Assembly (NCBI GenBank): GCA_002396805.1
Contig: DGYW01000047.1
Span: forward strand, 548-13,876
DNA length: 13,329 bases
From: Firmicutes bacterium UBA4996
Lineage (GTDB): Bacteria; Bacillota; Limnochordia; Darwinibacteriales; Darwinibacteriaceae
Reading direction: 5' to 3'
Shown here: positions 1 through 6,289 of the stretch, in pieces
Position numbering within the stretch: the first letter of the stretch is position 1
How the letters are laid out: each line of letters begins with the position of its first letter
Made by a program: the position numbers and the translations under genes
Notes under the pieces: generated by a model
The model's input: only the letters and a program-made list of their open reading frames with translations
The model's database searches: none
What the model was told of the DNA's origin: nothing

Positions 1-1341
1 GGACCTCCTGGAGTAGGAAAAACCTCTCTAGCCCAATCGGTAGGAGCCGCGTTGAATCGGAATTTTGCCCGTCTTTCCCTTGGTGGTGTCCGCGATGAAG
101 CGGAGATCCGGGGCCACAGGCGTACTTACATTGGGTCCATGCCTGGCCGGATCATTCAGACTATGAAAACGGTGGGAGCTCTCAATCCGGTGATTGTCTT
201 AGATGAGATTGACAAGCTAGCCTCTGACTTTAGAGGCGATCCTGCTTCAGCCCTTTTAGAAGTGTTGGATCCAGAGCAAAACCATCGCTTCGGAGATCAT
301 TATCTGGAGGTTCCTTTCGATCTTTCGGAAGTGCTCTTCATTACCACTGCCAACTCATTACATTCTATTCCTCACCCCTTGCGTGATCGCATGGAGATTA
401 TTGAAATACCGGGGTATACGGAGTATGAGAAGTTCGAGATTGCCAAGCGCCATCTCTGGTTAAAGCAAGTAAAGAACAACGGCCTGCAAGAAGACCAGAT
501 TCAAATTTCCGATAATGCCATTTATAAGATCATCAACGAATACACTAAAGAAGCGGGAGTCAGAACCTTAGAACGGCGTCTAGGCGCCATTTGCCGTAAG
601 GTGGCTACGGAGATCGTGAAGGGCTCTACAACAAGTGCTCGGATCACTGTAGGTAATGTTCATAAATATTTGGGCATACCCCGTTATCGTCAGACCCAAA
701 TTGATGCGGAAGACAAAATCGGGGTAGCTACTGGTTTGGCCTTTACCCAAGTGGGTGGGGAGATTCTCAGCATTGAAGTTACAGTAGTTCCGGGCAAGGG
801 CAAATTGACCTTGACTGGAAAACTAGGTGAAGTGATGCGTGAATCGGCCCATGCAGCCTTGAGCTATTTGCGTTCACGCTCAGCTGAGCTTGGTATTGAT
901 CCCAAATTCCATGAAGAATGCGATATTCACATGCATATTCCAGAAGGGGCCATTCCGAAAGATGGGCCTTCTGCAGGGATTACTATCGCTACCGCTTTGG
1001 CCAGTGCGTTAACTAATCGACCAGTTCATCATAAGGTGTCCATGACCGGAGAGATCACTCTACGAGGCAGGGTGTTGCCTATTGGTGGTGTGAAGGAAAA
1101 GCTGTTAGCTGCTCACCGAGCTGGCCTAACTCACATTTTACTGCCTGTAGAAAACGAAAAAGACCTCGAAGAGATCCCCGCCAATGTCCTTAGTGGGCTA
1201 CGCATTGACTTTGTGGACCACATGGATCAGGTTTTGGCCTTCGCGCTCCATGCGGAGCCAGTGGCTAAGGATGAGGCTTTGGGGCTTCTCGTGCCCCCGG
1301 CTTTACCAGTAGAGGAACGCCCCTGGATGGGAGAACAATAA
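1..1341 (+). CDS. lon: ATP-dependent protease Lon, C-terminal part (5' end outside window)
   Basis: Lon is a cytosolic AAA+ serine protease that unfolds and degrades damaged and regulatory proteins. The reading frame is open from base 1, so the gene starts upstream of the window; the TTG at 52 is internal. About 446 residues are visible, against roughly 780-800 for the family. Walker A (GPPGVGKTSL) is at 1-30 and Walker B (VIVLDEIDKL) begins at 190. The protease domain follows, with catalytic Ser in PKDGPSAG (codon 970-972) and catalytic Lys in GGVKEKLLAAH (codon 1093-1095), so the visible enzyme appears intact. It ends in a short Pro/Glu-containing tail after the conserved fold. ysxC starts one base after the stop, the same gene order as lonA-ysxC in Bacillus subtilis, indicating one transcription unit. 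Identification is certain; only the N-terminal substrate-binding domain is unseen. Confidence 0.97.
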   Translation, partial: GPPGVGKTSLAQSVGAALNRNFARLSLGGVRDEAEIRGHRRTYIGSMPGRIIQTMKTVGALNPVIVLDEIDKLASDFRGDPASALLEVLDPEQNHRFGDHYLEVPFDLSEVLFITTANSLHSIPHPLRDRMEIIEIPGYTEYEKFEIAKRHLWLKQVKNNGLQEDQIQISDNAIYKIINEYTKEAGVRTLERRLGAICRKVATEIVKGSTTSARITVGNVHKYLGIPRYRQTQIDAEDKIGVATGLAFTQVGGEILSIEVTVVPGKGKLTLTGKLGEVMRESAHAALSYLRSRSAELGIDPKFHEECDIHMHIPEGAIPKDGPSAGITIATALASALTNRPVHHKVSMTGEITLRGRVLPIGGVKEKLLAAHRAGLTHILLPVENEKDLEEIPANVLSGLRIDFVDHMDQVLAFALHAEPVAKDEALGLLVPPALPVEERPWMGEQ

Positions 1342-1342
1342 G

Positions 1343-1921
1343 ATGAGTTTGAATCTGCATAATTCAGAGTTCCTAACCAGTGCGGTCAATGCTCAGGGTT
1401 ATCCCGAACACGAGTTGAAGGAGATTGCCTTGGTGGGACGTTCTAACGTGGGCAAATCGTCTTTGATTAACACTTTGGTCAATCGCAAAAAATTCGCACG
1501 TACGTCGAACCAACCAGGAAGAACCCAGACGATCAACTTTTACCGGGTGGATTATCTGTGCATAGTAGACTTGCCTGGATACGGGTTCGCCAAGGTGCCG
1601 GTAGACATCCGGCACCAATGGCGACCCATGATTGAAAACTATTTGCTAGAGCGTCCCAACTTAGTGGGAGTGCTCCACCTAGTAGATGTACGACATAAAC
1701 CAACAGCTGATGATGTGCTCATGTCCAATTGGTTGAAAGAAATGGGTATGCCCCATATTCTTGTTGCCACAAAAGTGGACAAGATCAGTCGTGGTCAATA
1801 TCAACGCCACGCTAAAGTGATTCGAGACGCCTTACAAGCTGAACCCCTGTTGTTTTCCGCCGAAACTAGACAGGGACGTGACGAGATCTTGGCCTTAATT
1901 CGCCACCTGAGTCAGAATTAG
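1343..1921 (+). CDS. ysxC: Ribosome biogenesis GTPase YsxC/EngB
   Basis: This is a TRAFAC-class GTPase needed for late assembly of the 50S ribosomal subunit; it acts in the cytosol on pre-50S particles. At 192 residues it is the usual family length. All G motifs are present: G1 GRSNVGKSS (residues 32-40), the G2 region PGRTQTINF with Thr61, G3 DLPGYG (76-81), G4 TKVDK (143-147) and G5 SAE (172-174). The ATG lies one base after the lon stop, and a GGGAG about 10 bases upstream, inside the end of lon, can serve as ribosome binding site, so translation is probably coupled to lon. Nothing is truncated or unusual. Confidence 0.96.
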   Translation: MSLNLHNSEFLTSAVNAQGYPEHELKEIALVGRSNVGKSSLINTLVNRKKFARTSNQPGRTQTINFYRVDYLCIVDLPGYGFAKVPVDIRHQWRPMIENYLLERPNLVGVLHLVDVRHKPTADDVLMSNWLKEMGMPHILVATKVDKISRGQYQRHAKVIRDALQAEPLLFSAETRQGRDEILALIRHLSQN

Positions 1922-1931
1922 CAGGAATTGG

Positions 1932-1997
1932 GCACCCCGCGTAGAAGTAGTTCGCACTAGCACATAGTCTGGGTGAAACGGGGAGAAGGCGGGGTGC
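1932..1997 (+). promoter_or_regulatory. Long-range inverted repeat covering the ribosome binding site of the diguanylate cyclase gene
   Basis: GCACCCCGC (1932-1940) and GCGGGGTGC (1989-1997) are perfect 9-base complements separated by 48 bases. The 3' arm covers the GGCGGGG that is the only plausible Shine-Dalgarno sequence for the TTG start at 2002. Pairing in the transcript would therefore hide the translation start of the GGDEF gene. The 48-base loop is purine-rich. I could not match it to the c-di-GMP-I core or to another riboswitch class known to me. A terminator is unlikely because the loop is long and only TGTTTT follows. The pairing is seen in the sequence; a regulatory role is inference. 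Confidence 0.45.
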
Positions 1998-2001
1998 TGT
2001 T

Positions 2002-3195
2002 TTGAGAGATCGTAAGCCACCGAGGCGCTATTATACGGCGGTTTATACTACTGCTTTAATAACCTTAGTTGGGGCAGTAGTGTTTTATGATGGAGCTCCT
2101 AAGAACTGGATGCAGTATCTCGCTCTAGGCTTCTTGATGATCTTCTTTCACACCCGATCCGTCAACATTGGTAAAAGGATGAACTTTTCCCTCTCTACGG
2201 CAACAATTTTCCCAATAATCTTTCTCTGTGGAACAACCTCCGCCATGATGATGTCTGGCCTATCAGGTGTGGTAGATGGAATTCTAGGTAAAAAGAGCTG
2301 GGACCGAACCCTCTTTAATGCTTCCCAATTGGCCTTTTGTGCCCTAGTTGGCTCTCTAGTGTTTCGAGCTATTAACGGCTCAATCGATCCACTAGATACC
2401 AGGGGTTTTGTATCCATGGTTGGTGCCGCTTTGACGTATATCATCGTTAACATTTTGATTGTCACCTTTGTGATTTCGGAATTTACTTCAACATCTTGGC
2501 GTGCCCGTTTGGCTACAGTGGGGATTTCAGGGTTTAACAGTAGTATGGGCACCAGTTTTATGGGACTGCTCTTTACCCTATTTGTGCTTAGTTATCGGTT
2601 TTGGGGCCTGCTGGCTTTTGGGGCTTTGTTGGTCCATTTTGCCGAACTTTTGAAGGCTACAGCTGTAGTCAGTGGTGAACGGGAAAAGCGCCGGGAGTTG
2701 GAAGAAGAGCTAGTTATTGATGAAATGACCCAGGCCTATAATTTCCGCTATTTGAGTAATTGGCTGAACGATTCGGATGATGCACAGGTTGGAGTGTTGT
2801 TCGTCGACATTGATGATTTTAAAGTGTTTAACGATCTTTATGGGCATGCTGAAGGGGACGTGGTCTTGAAAACGATGACCGAGACCATTAAAAAGAGTGT
2901 TCGCGCCGATGATCAAATCATCCGCTATGGCGGTGATGAATTTGTTGTCCTGCTACCCGGTATGGATAGTGAGGGGGCTAAGCGTGTGGCCCGTCGTATC
3001 CAAAGCAATTTGAGCAAATTGCCCTACGCCACCTGGAAAAAACCCATTACAGTTTCCATTGGCATCGCCTCTACACCGGAGGATACTACAGATAGGCGGG
3101 AGCTTTTACTCTTGGCTGATCAGGCCATGTACGAGGCGAAAAGCTCTGGTAAGAATACTTTGTGCGTCAACTACTTGCAAAAAGGCCCTGCTTAG
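2002..3195 (+). CDS. Membrane-anchored diguanylate cyclase (GGDEF)
   Basis: Predicted to condense two GTP into cyclic di-GMP, the second messenger of motility and surface behaviour. The 397-residue protein has about six or seven hydrophobic segments between residues 12 and 215, a short charged linker (225-238, rich in Glu/Arg/Lys) and a C-terminal GGDEF domain (about 240-390). The active-site GGDEF is intact (310-314), preceded by VDIDDFKVFND (metal and substrate binding). An RxxD product-inhibition site (R301-D304) lies exactly five residues upstream, so the enzyme looks active and feedback-inhibited. No EAL or HD-GYP domain follows. I do not recognise the N-terminal membrane domain as a named sensor; it resembles multi-TM MASE-like regions. 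The TTG start is chosen because the frame needs it to include the first TM segment; its ribosome site lies in the inverted repeat at 1989-1997. Confidence 0.92.
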   Translation: MRDRKPPRRYYTAVYTTALITLVGAVVFYDGAPKNWMQYLALGFLMIFFHTRSVNIGKRMNFSLSTATIFPIIFLCGTTSAMMMSGLSGVVDGILGKKSWDRTLFNASQLAFCALVGSLVFRAINGSIDPLDTRGFVSMVGAALTYIIVNILIVTFVISEFTSTSWRARLATVGISGFNSSMGTSFMGLLFTLFVLSYRFWGLLAFGALLVHFAELLKATAVVSGEREKRRELEEELVIDEMTQAYNFRYLSNWLNDSDDAQVGVLFVDIDDFKVFNDLYGHAEGDVVLKTMTETIKKSVRADDQIIRYGGDEFVVLLPGMDSEGAKRVARRIQSNLSKLPYATWKKPITVSIGIASTPEDTTDRRELLLLADQAMYEAKSSGKNTLCVNYLQKGPA

Positions 3196-3206
3196 GGTCT
3201 TTTTTT
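3184..3206 (+). terminator. Hairpin terminator overlapping the end of the GGDEF gene
   Basis: GGCCCT (3184-3189), loop GCTT, AGGGTC (3194-3199; one G-T pair), then seven T. The stem includes the TAG stop codon of the GGDEF gene. A run of A precedes the stem, so it could also act in the opposite direction. The glsA ribosome binding site begins only about five bases after the T run, leaving no room for a promoter between them. Confidence 0.75.
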
Positions 3207-3223
3207 GCTCAAAGGAGGCTACT

Positions 3224-4144
3224 ATGAGTATCCCAGATTTTCAAGTTCTCTTAGATGAGACTGTCCGTAATTACCGTCACTATGCACAAGATGGAAAAGT
3301 AGCTAGCTACATACCTGAGCTAAAAAAGGGGGACCCGCGCTGGGCAGGAGTGGCTCTCATGACTTCGCGGGGTCTGTTTGAGGGCGGCGATACTAGACAT
3401 AGTTTCACCCTACAAAGTATATCTAAGGTCATAACTTTATTAGTAGCTTTAGAAGAACGTGGTATGGAAGCGGTTTTTGCCAAAGTAGGCTCTGAGCCAA
3501 CAGGCGATTCTTTTAACAGTATCGTGAAGTTAGAAACCTCCGAGCAAAAGCCCTTAAATCCCATGATAAATGCAGGGGCAATCGCGGTTTGTTCCTTAAT
3601 TCCTGGTGACTCAGTCGAAGAACGTTTTAGATTGATTACTGGTCTTCTAGAAAAAATTCTAGATCGTTCAGTGGAGATTGATGAGGCCGTTTATAAGTCA
3701 GAAAAAGAGACCGGACATCGCAATCGGGCTCTTGCTTGGTTTTTAAAAGATATCAATAGCTTAGAGGGCGATGTGGAAGAAGTTCTAGACTTATATTTTC
3801 GGCAATGTTCAATTTTGGTAGATTGTGCTGACTTAGCCCGCATAGGCATGTTCTTGGCAACGAAGGGTATTACTGAGGCAGGGATTCCTCTAATTTCAGC
3901 TCAGTCTATTCGTTTAGCCACTACCTTTATGGTTACTTGCGGAATGTATAATGCCTCAGGTGAGTTCGCCATCCAGGTGGGAATTCCGGCGAAAAGTGGT
4001 GTTTCAGGCGGCATCTTAGGTGTAGTGCCTGGCCGTTATGGAGTGGCCACCTTTGGTCCAGCTCTAGACAAGAAGGGTAACAGCGTGGTGGGCATTAGGA
4101 TGCTTCGCCATCTATCGCAAGTGTTAGAACTAAGCATTTTTTAA
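3224..4144 (+). CDS. glsA: Glutaminase (beta-lactamase-fold family)
   Basis: Hydrolyses L-glutamine to glutamate and ammonia in the cytosol. The 306 residues match the family's roughly 300-310. The Ser-x-x-Lys catalytic pair is S65-I-S-K68 in TLQSISK. Other family signatures are NPMINAGAI, the GMYNASGEF segment with the conserved Tyr, and KSGVSGGILGVVPG near the C-terminus. The frame extends upstream to 3059 inside the GGDEF gene, but the ATG at 3224 is clearly the start: an AAAGGAGG lies at 3211-3218, six bases before it, and the protein then begins as the family does. The preceding terminator means transcription must read through or begin inside the GGDEF gene. The JAMM protease follows after 12 bases. 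No missing residues seen. Confidence 0.95.
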   Translation: MSIPDFQVLLDETVRNYRHYAQDGKVASYIPELKKGDPRWAGVALMTSRGLFEGGDTRHSFTLQSISKVITLLVALEERGMEAVFAKVGSEPTGDSFNSIVKLETSEQKPLNPMINAGAIAVCSLIPGDSVEERFRLITGLLEKILDRSVEIDEAVYKSEKETGHRNRALAWFLKDINSLEGDVEEVLDLYFRQCSILVDCADLARIGMFLATKGITEAGIPLISAQSIRLATTFMVTCGMYNASGEFAIQVGIPAKSGVSGGILGVVPGRYGVATFGPALDKKGNSVVGIRMLRHLSQVLELSIF

Positions 4145-4156
4145 GGGGAGAGAATT

Positions 4157-5140
4157 ATGGCCAAGGAACGTATCACTTTTTCTACCCGGCGATTTCTAGT
4201 GGGCAAGGCGGGGCCTTTTCCGCGTCTAGTATTTCGTGAAGATGTGATGCTTCGCTTGGATCAGTTCGCCCACACCCGAGCGAAAGGGGAACATGGTGGC
4301 TTTTTGATTGGTCGCAAGCGAGAATTAAAGAGCGCAGAACAATATGAAGTTCTCGTAGAGAGATTTGTGCCCATTCCTCAAAAAGACGAGGCCACCCGTT
4401 TGGTAATCACCCAAGAACATTTACTTACGGTGCAAAGGGCTTTAGCCGATGCTGACCGCGGAGAAGAAGTTGTGGGGTGGGCCCACACTCATCCGGGTTT
4501 TGGTGTGTTTTTATCTAATTTTGATAAGGAGCAACACGAGCGGTTTTTCCCCCATCCTTGGCAAGTTGCATATGTGATGGATAATCTGGCCCATGAGCGC
4601 GCTGCCTATCATTTAGATCAGGGAGAGTGGCATCGCTTAGAGGGCTATTATGTGCTGAGAGAAATGGCTGAAAATGAGATAGCCATTGACGCACTGAGTA
4701 GAATTCGTTGGTCACGGTTGGCTATCTTAGCTTTGTTGATTGTTTTTTTAATCGGAGCCGGGAGCTATGGTTATGGACTTTTACGTCAGGTAATTACGCC
4801 TCCATCACCAAGTAGTGTGAGCCAGGTTGTTCCTCCGCCTACTACGCCAGAACCTACTGTTACTGTTCAGCGCAAAGACTCGCCACCAGCAACTGCAAAG
4901 CCCCCTGAAAACAATCAGGTAGCCAGCTCCACGAGGCCGGTACCGCCGCCAGCTCAGGCACCTCTTTACGGGGAGTATGTTGTGCAAGCGGGGGACAATC
5001 TTTGGAAGATTGCTGGTAAGTTATGGGGAGATCCTAGCCTATTTAAACTCTTGGCCGAAGAAAACGGAATCACAAACCCTAGTGTAATTCCGGTAGGCAA
5101 GGTGTTACGAGTGCCTCAAAGGCCGGAAATTAAAGAATAA
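4157..5140 (+). CDS. Membrane-tethered JAMM-type metallopeptidase with C-terminal LysM domain
   Basis: A 327-residue protein of unusual architecture. Residues 20-165 form a JAB/MPN (Mov34) domain with a complete JAMM zinc signature: E45 in GEHGGFLIG and HTHPGFGVFLSNFD (H110, H112, S120, D123). Known JAMM enzymes cleave isopeptide or peptide bonds, for example in deubiquitination or processing of sulfur-carrier proteins. A single TM helix (about 188-208) is preceded by RIRWSR, which predicts the peptidase inside the cell. A Pro/Ser/Thr-rich linker (214-270) then leads to one LysM domain (274-319, YVVQAGDNLWKIAGKLWGD), which binds N-acetylglucosamine-containing glycans and should lie outside. 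No signal peptide precedes the JAMM domain. The gene is 12 bases after glsA with GGGGAGAG as ribosome site. Its substrate is unknown. The fold and metal site are convincing; the topology is inference. Confidence 0.88.
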   Translation: MAKERITFSTRRFLVGKAGPFPRLVFREDVMLRLDQFAHTRAKGEHGGFLIGRKRELKSAEQYEVLVERFVPIPQKDEATRLVITQEHLLTVQRALADADRGEEVVGWAHTHPGFGVFLSNFDKEQHERFFPHPWQVAYVMDNLAHERAAYHLDQGEWHRLEGYYVLREMAENEIAIDALSRIRWSRLAILALLIVFLIGAGSYGYGLLRQVITPPSPSSVSQVVPPPTTPEPTVTVQRKDSPPATAKPPENNQVASSTRPVPPPAQAPLYGEYVVQAGDNLWKIAGKLWGDPSLFKLLAEENGITNPSVIPVGKVLRVPQRPEIKE

Positions 5141-5234
5141 ATTATCCAATATGGAGCGAGACTATTCTAAAAATAAGAGAATTGGGCAGGATTTCAGACT
5201 AACATGTAGAAAGATAGTAGCCCCGGGGAGATTT

Positions 5235-5251
5235 AAGGAGGCAGACATATC
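5235..5251 (+). promoter_or_regulatory. Strong Shine-Dalgarno placed before an AUC codon
   Basis: AAGGAGG (5235-5241) is a near-perfect ribosome binding site. Seven bases later comes ATC (5249-5251) in the frame of the following open reading frame. No ATG, GTG or TTG occurs at proper spacing; the first conventional start in frame (TTG 5285) has no ribosome site. The frame is closed by TAA at 5234-5236, so translation can only begin between 5237 and 5285. Confidence 0.6.
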
Positions 5252-5695
5252 AACAGATTAGATCCATTATATGTTCAATCTTCGTTGGATTTGTTGGGCA
5301 AAGCCTGCGAGGATCGTCCCCATTTGCGTGTGAAAGTCGCGGTTGATTGTGTCGATAAGGGCTATGCTACGCATAACCAAATGGCCAACTTTTTTGGCTT
5401 AGACGTAAGCTACTGGTTACAATTCTACTGCAATTTTAAAGAGGGAGACACTAACCGAATCCCTAAGAATCTGAAAGACGTAGTGCCACCCCGTGATCTA
5501 CCCTTTCTCACTGGATTTACTGATGAACAGCTAGAGATACTGGAGAAGACTCTAGAACTCCCTCTATTAATGGGCGAAGGTATGGATGATGATAATCCCT
5601 TAGTCCAAGAGTTACGGGTGCTAGTTGTTTTCGGAGTAATTCTAAGCGGGAGGCATAATCAGTTTAAGAGTTATCGCCTTCGGCTACGCTGGTAG
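5249..5695 (+). CDS. Small protein of unknown function, probable AUC start
   Basis: I do not recognise this protein. From the ATC at 5249 it would be 148 residues, beginning INRLDPLYVQSS; from the conventional TTG at 5285 it is 136. The ATC start is preferred because the only Shine-Dalgarno in the region sits seven bases upstream and the frame is open to it. It has no signal peptide or clear TM segment. Residues 41-62 (THNQMANFFG, then LDVSYWLQFY) have the spacing of a helix-turn-helix, a weak hint of nucleic-acid binding. The C-terminus is basic and aromatic (FKSYRLRLRW). The 108-base gap from the JAMM gene shows no terminator or promoter I can defend. A strong hairpin follows the stop. A base error turning ATG into ATC is the main alternative explanation of the start. 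Confidence 0.65.
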   Translation: MNRLDPLYVQSSLDLLGKACEDRPHLRVKVAVDCVDKGYATHNQMANFFGLDVSYWLQFYCNFKEGDTNRIPKNLKDVVPPRDLPFLTGFTDEQLEILEKTLELPLLMGEGMDDDNPLVQELRVLVVFGVILSGRHNQFKSYRLRLRW

Positions 5696-5715
5696 GCTAC
5701 AAATATGTTAGAAAG

Positions 5716-5746
5716 CCCCGAGGATCTAAATGGTCCTCGGGGTTTT
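5716..5746 (+). terminator. Intrinsic terminator between convergent genes
   Basis: CCCCGAGGA (5716-5724) and TCCTCGGGG (5734-5742) form a perfect 9-base stem with a 9-base loop, followed by TTTT. It lies 20 bases after the stop of the plus-strand unknown gene and 16 bases beyond the end of the minus-strand gene at 5763. It probably ends both transcripts, though the tail is less T-rich on the minus strand (CTTTCT). Confidence 0.85.
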
Positions 5747-5762
5747 CGCGAAGGAGGATCTT

Positions 5763-6284
5763 CTATTGGATGGCAGCGATTGGAATGTCTACAGTGTTCC
5801 GTGGCGAGCATAGCTTGATGAACTGCTGTACCTCGGCAGTTACCTTAATTTTGAGTTCAATGGTTAGTTCTTCACTAAAGGTATCATTATCTGTATCTAA
5901 GGTGAGGGTGTCTGTACCTGCAGTGCGAACGACTTGGCATCTCAGTTGCTCTGGTAGTAGTCCTAACAGTTCGAGGACGGTGGCGTCGCATTTACGGAAT
6001 GGTTCAACAAAGCGGAGCCGTTCTACGAACTCTAGGGGGAACACATCACCAGCGGGGGTAGTAAGGAGTAGTTCTTTTTGAACGATGAAGAGCACATCTG
6101 CTACGAACGTTCCCTCTCCCACAATGAATACATCGCATTCGGATAGTGTAACTGTGACGGTACCCGCCAAAACGCTGCCTGTTGGAGCGTCAAAGCCTAA
6201 GGGGACATTGATTTCATCATGCTCAAAGTAGAAGATCTCATCACAGACTACTACGTCCGTCTTTATCTTCTCACAAAAACCCAC
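5763..6284 (-). CDS. Paralog 1 of a repeated Cys-containing domain, putative spore coat protein
   Basis: A 173-residue protein made of a single copy of the domain found four times in this block. It begins MGFCEKIKTDVVVCDEIFYF, followed by a beta-rich body with the family landmarks VTVTLSECD, VQKELLLTTPAG, PLEFVERLRF, FRKC, LRCQVV, EELTIELKIKV and LCSPR. Six cysteines are shared with most of the family. It has no signal peptide or TM. The GTG start at 6284 follows the stop of the upstream FG-GAP gene by five bases, and its ribosome site AAAGGA lies inside that gene's last codons, so the two are translationally coupled. The alternating hydrophobic strands and the layout recall SPOCS/DUF3794 spore coat domains; I infer a structural role in the spore coat or exosporium but cannot confirm the family. 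Confidence 0.8.
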   Translation of the reverse strand: MGFCEKIKTDVVVCDEIFYFEHDEINVPLGFDAPTGSVLAGTVTVTLSECDVFIVGEGTFVADVLFIVQKELLLTTPAGDVFPLEFVERLRFVEPFRKCDATVLELLGLLPEQLRCQVVRTAGTDTLTLDTDNDTFSEELTIELKIKVTAEVQQFIKLCSPRNTVDIPIAAIQ

Positions 6285-6289
6285 CTATC

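Noticed and set aside
1932..1997. Leader before the GGDEF gene as a c-di-GMP riboswitch or a terminator
   Set aside because: It lacks the conserved GEMM core motifs and a U-tract with a compact stem; kept only as an inverted repeat over the ribosome site.
3059..3223. Upstream extension of the glutaminase reading frame into the GGDEF gene
   Set aside because: The strong AAAGGAGG just before ATG 3224 and the normal family length show that the extension is chance.
5141..5234. Possible promoter or terminator between the JAMM gene and the small unknown gene
   Set aside because: Only weak AT-rich matches and a short CCCCGGGG palindrome were found; nothing with acceptable spacing or stem length.
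5770..6081. Plus-strand reading frame with an AAGGAGG at 5751-5757 upstream
   Set aside because: It runs antisense through the 5763-6284 gene, whose protein is clearly related to three neighbours; the plus-strand product has low complexity and the spacing to ATG is long (12 bases).
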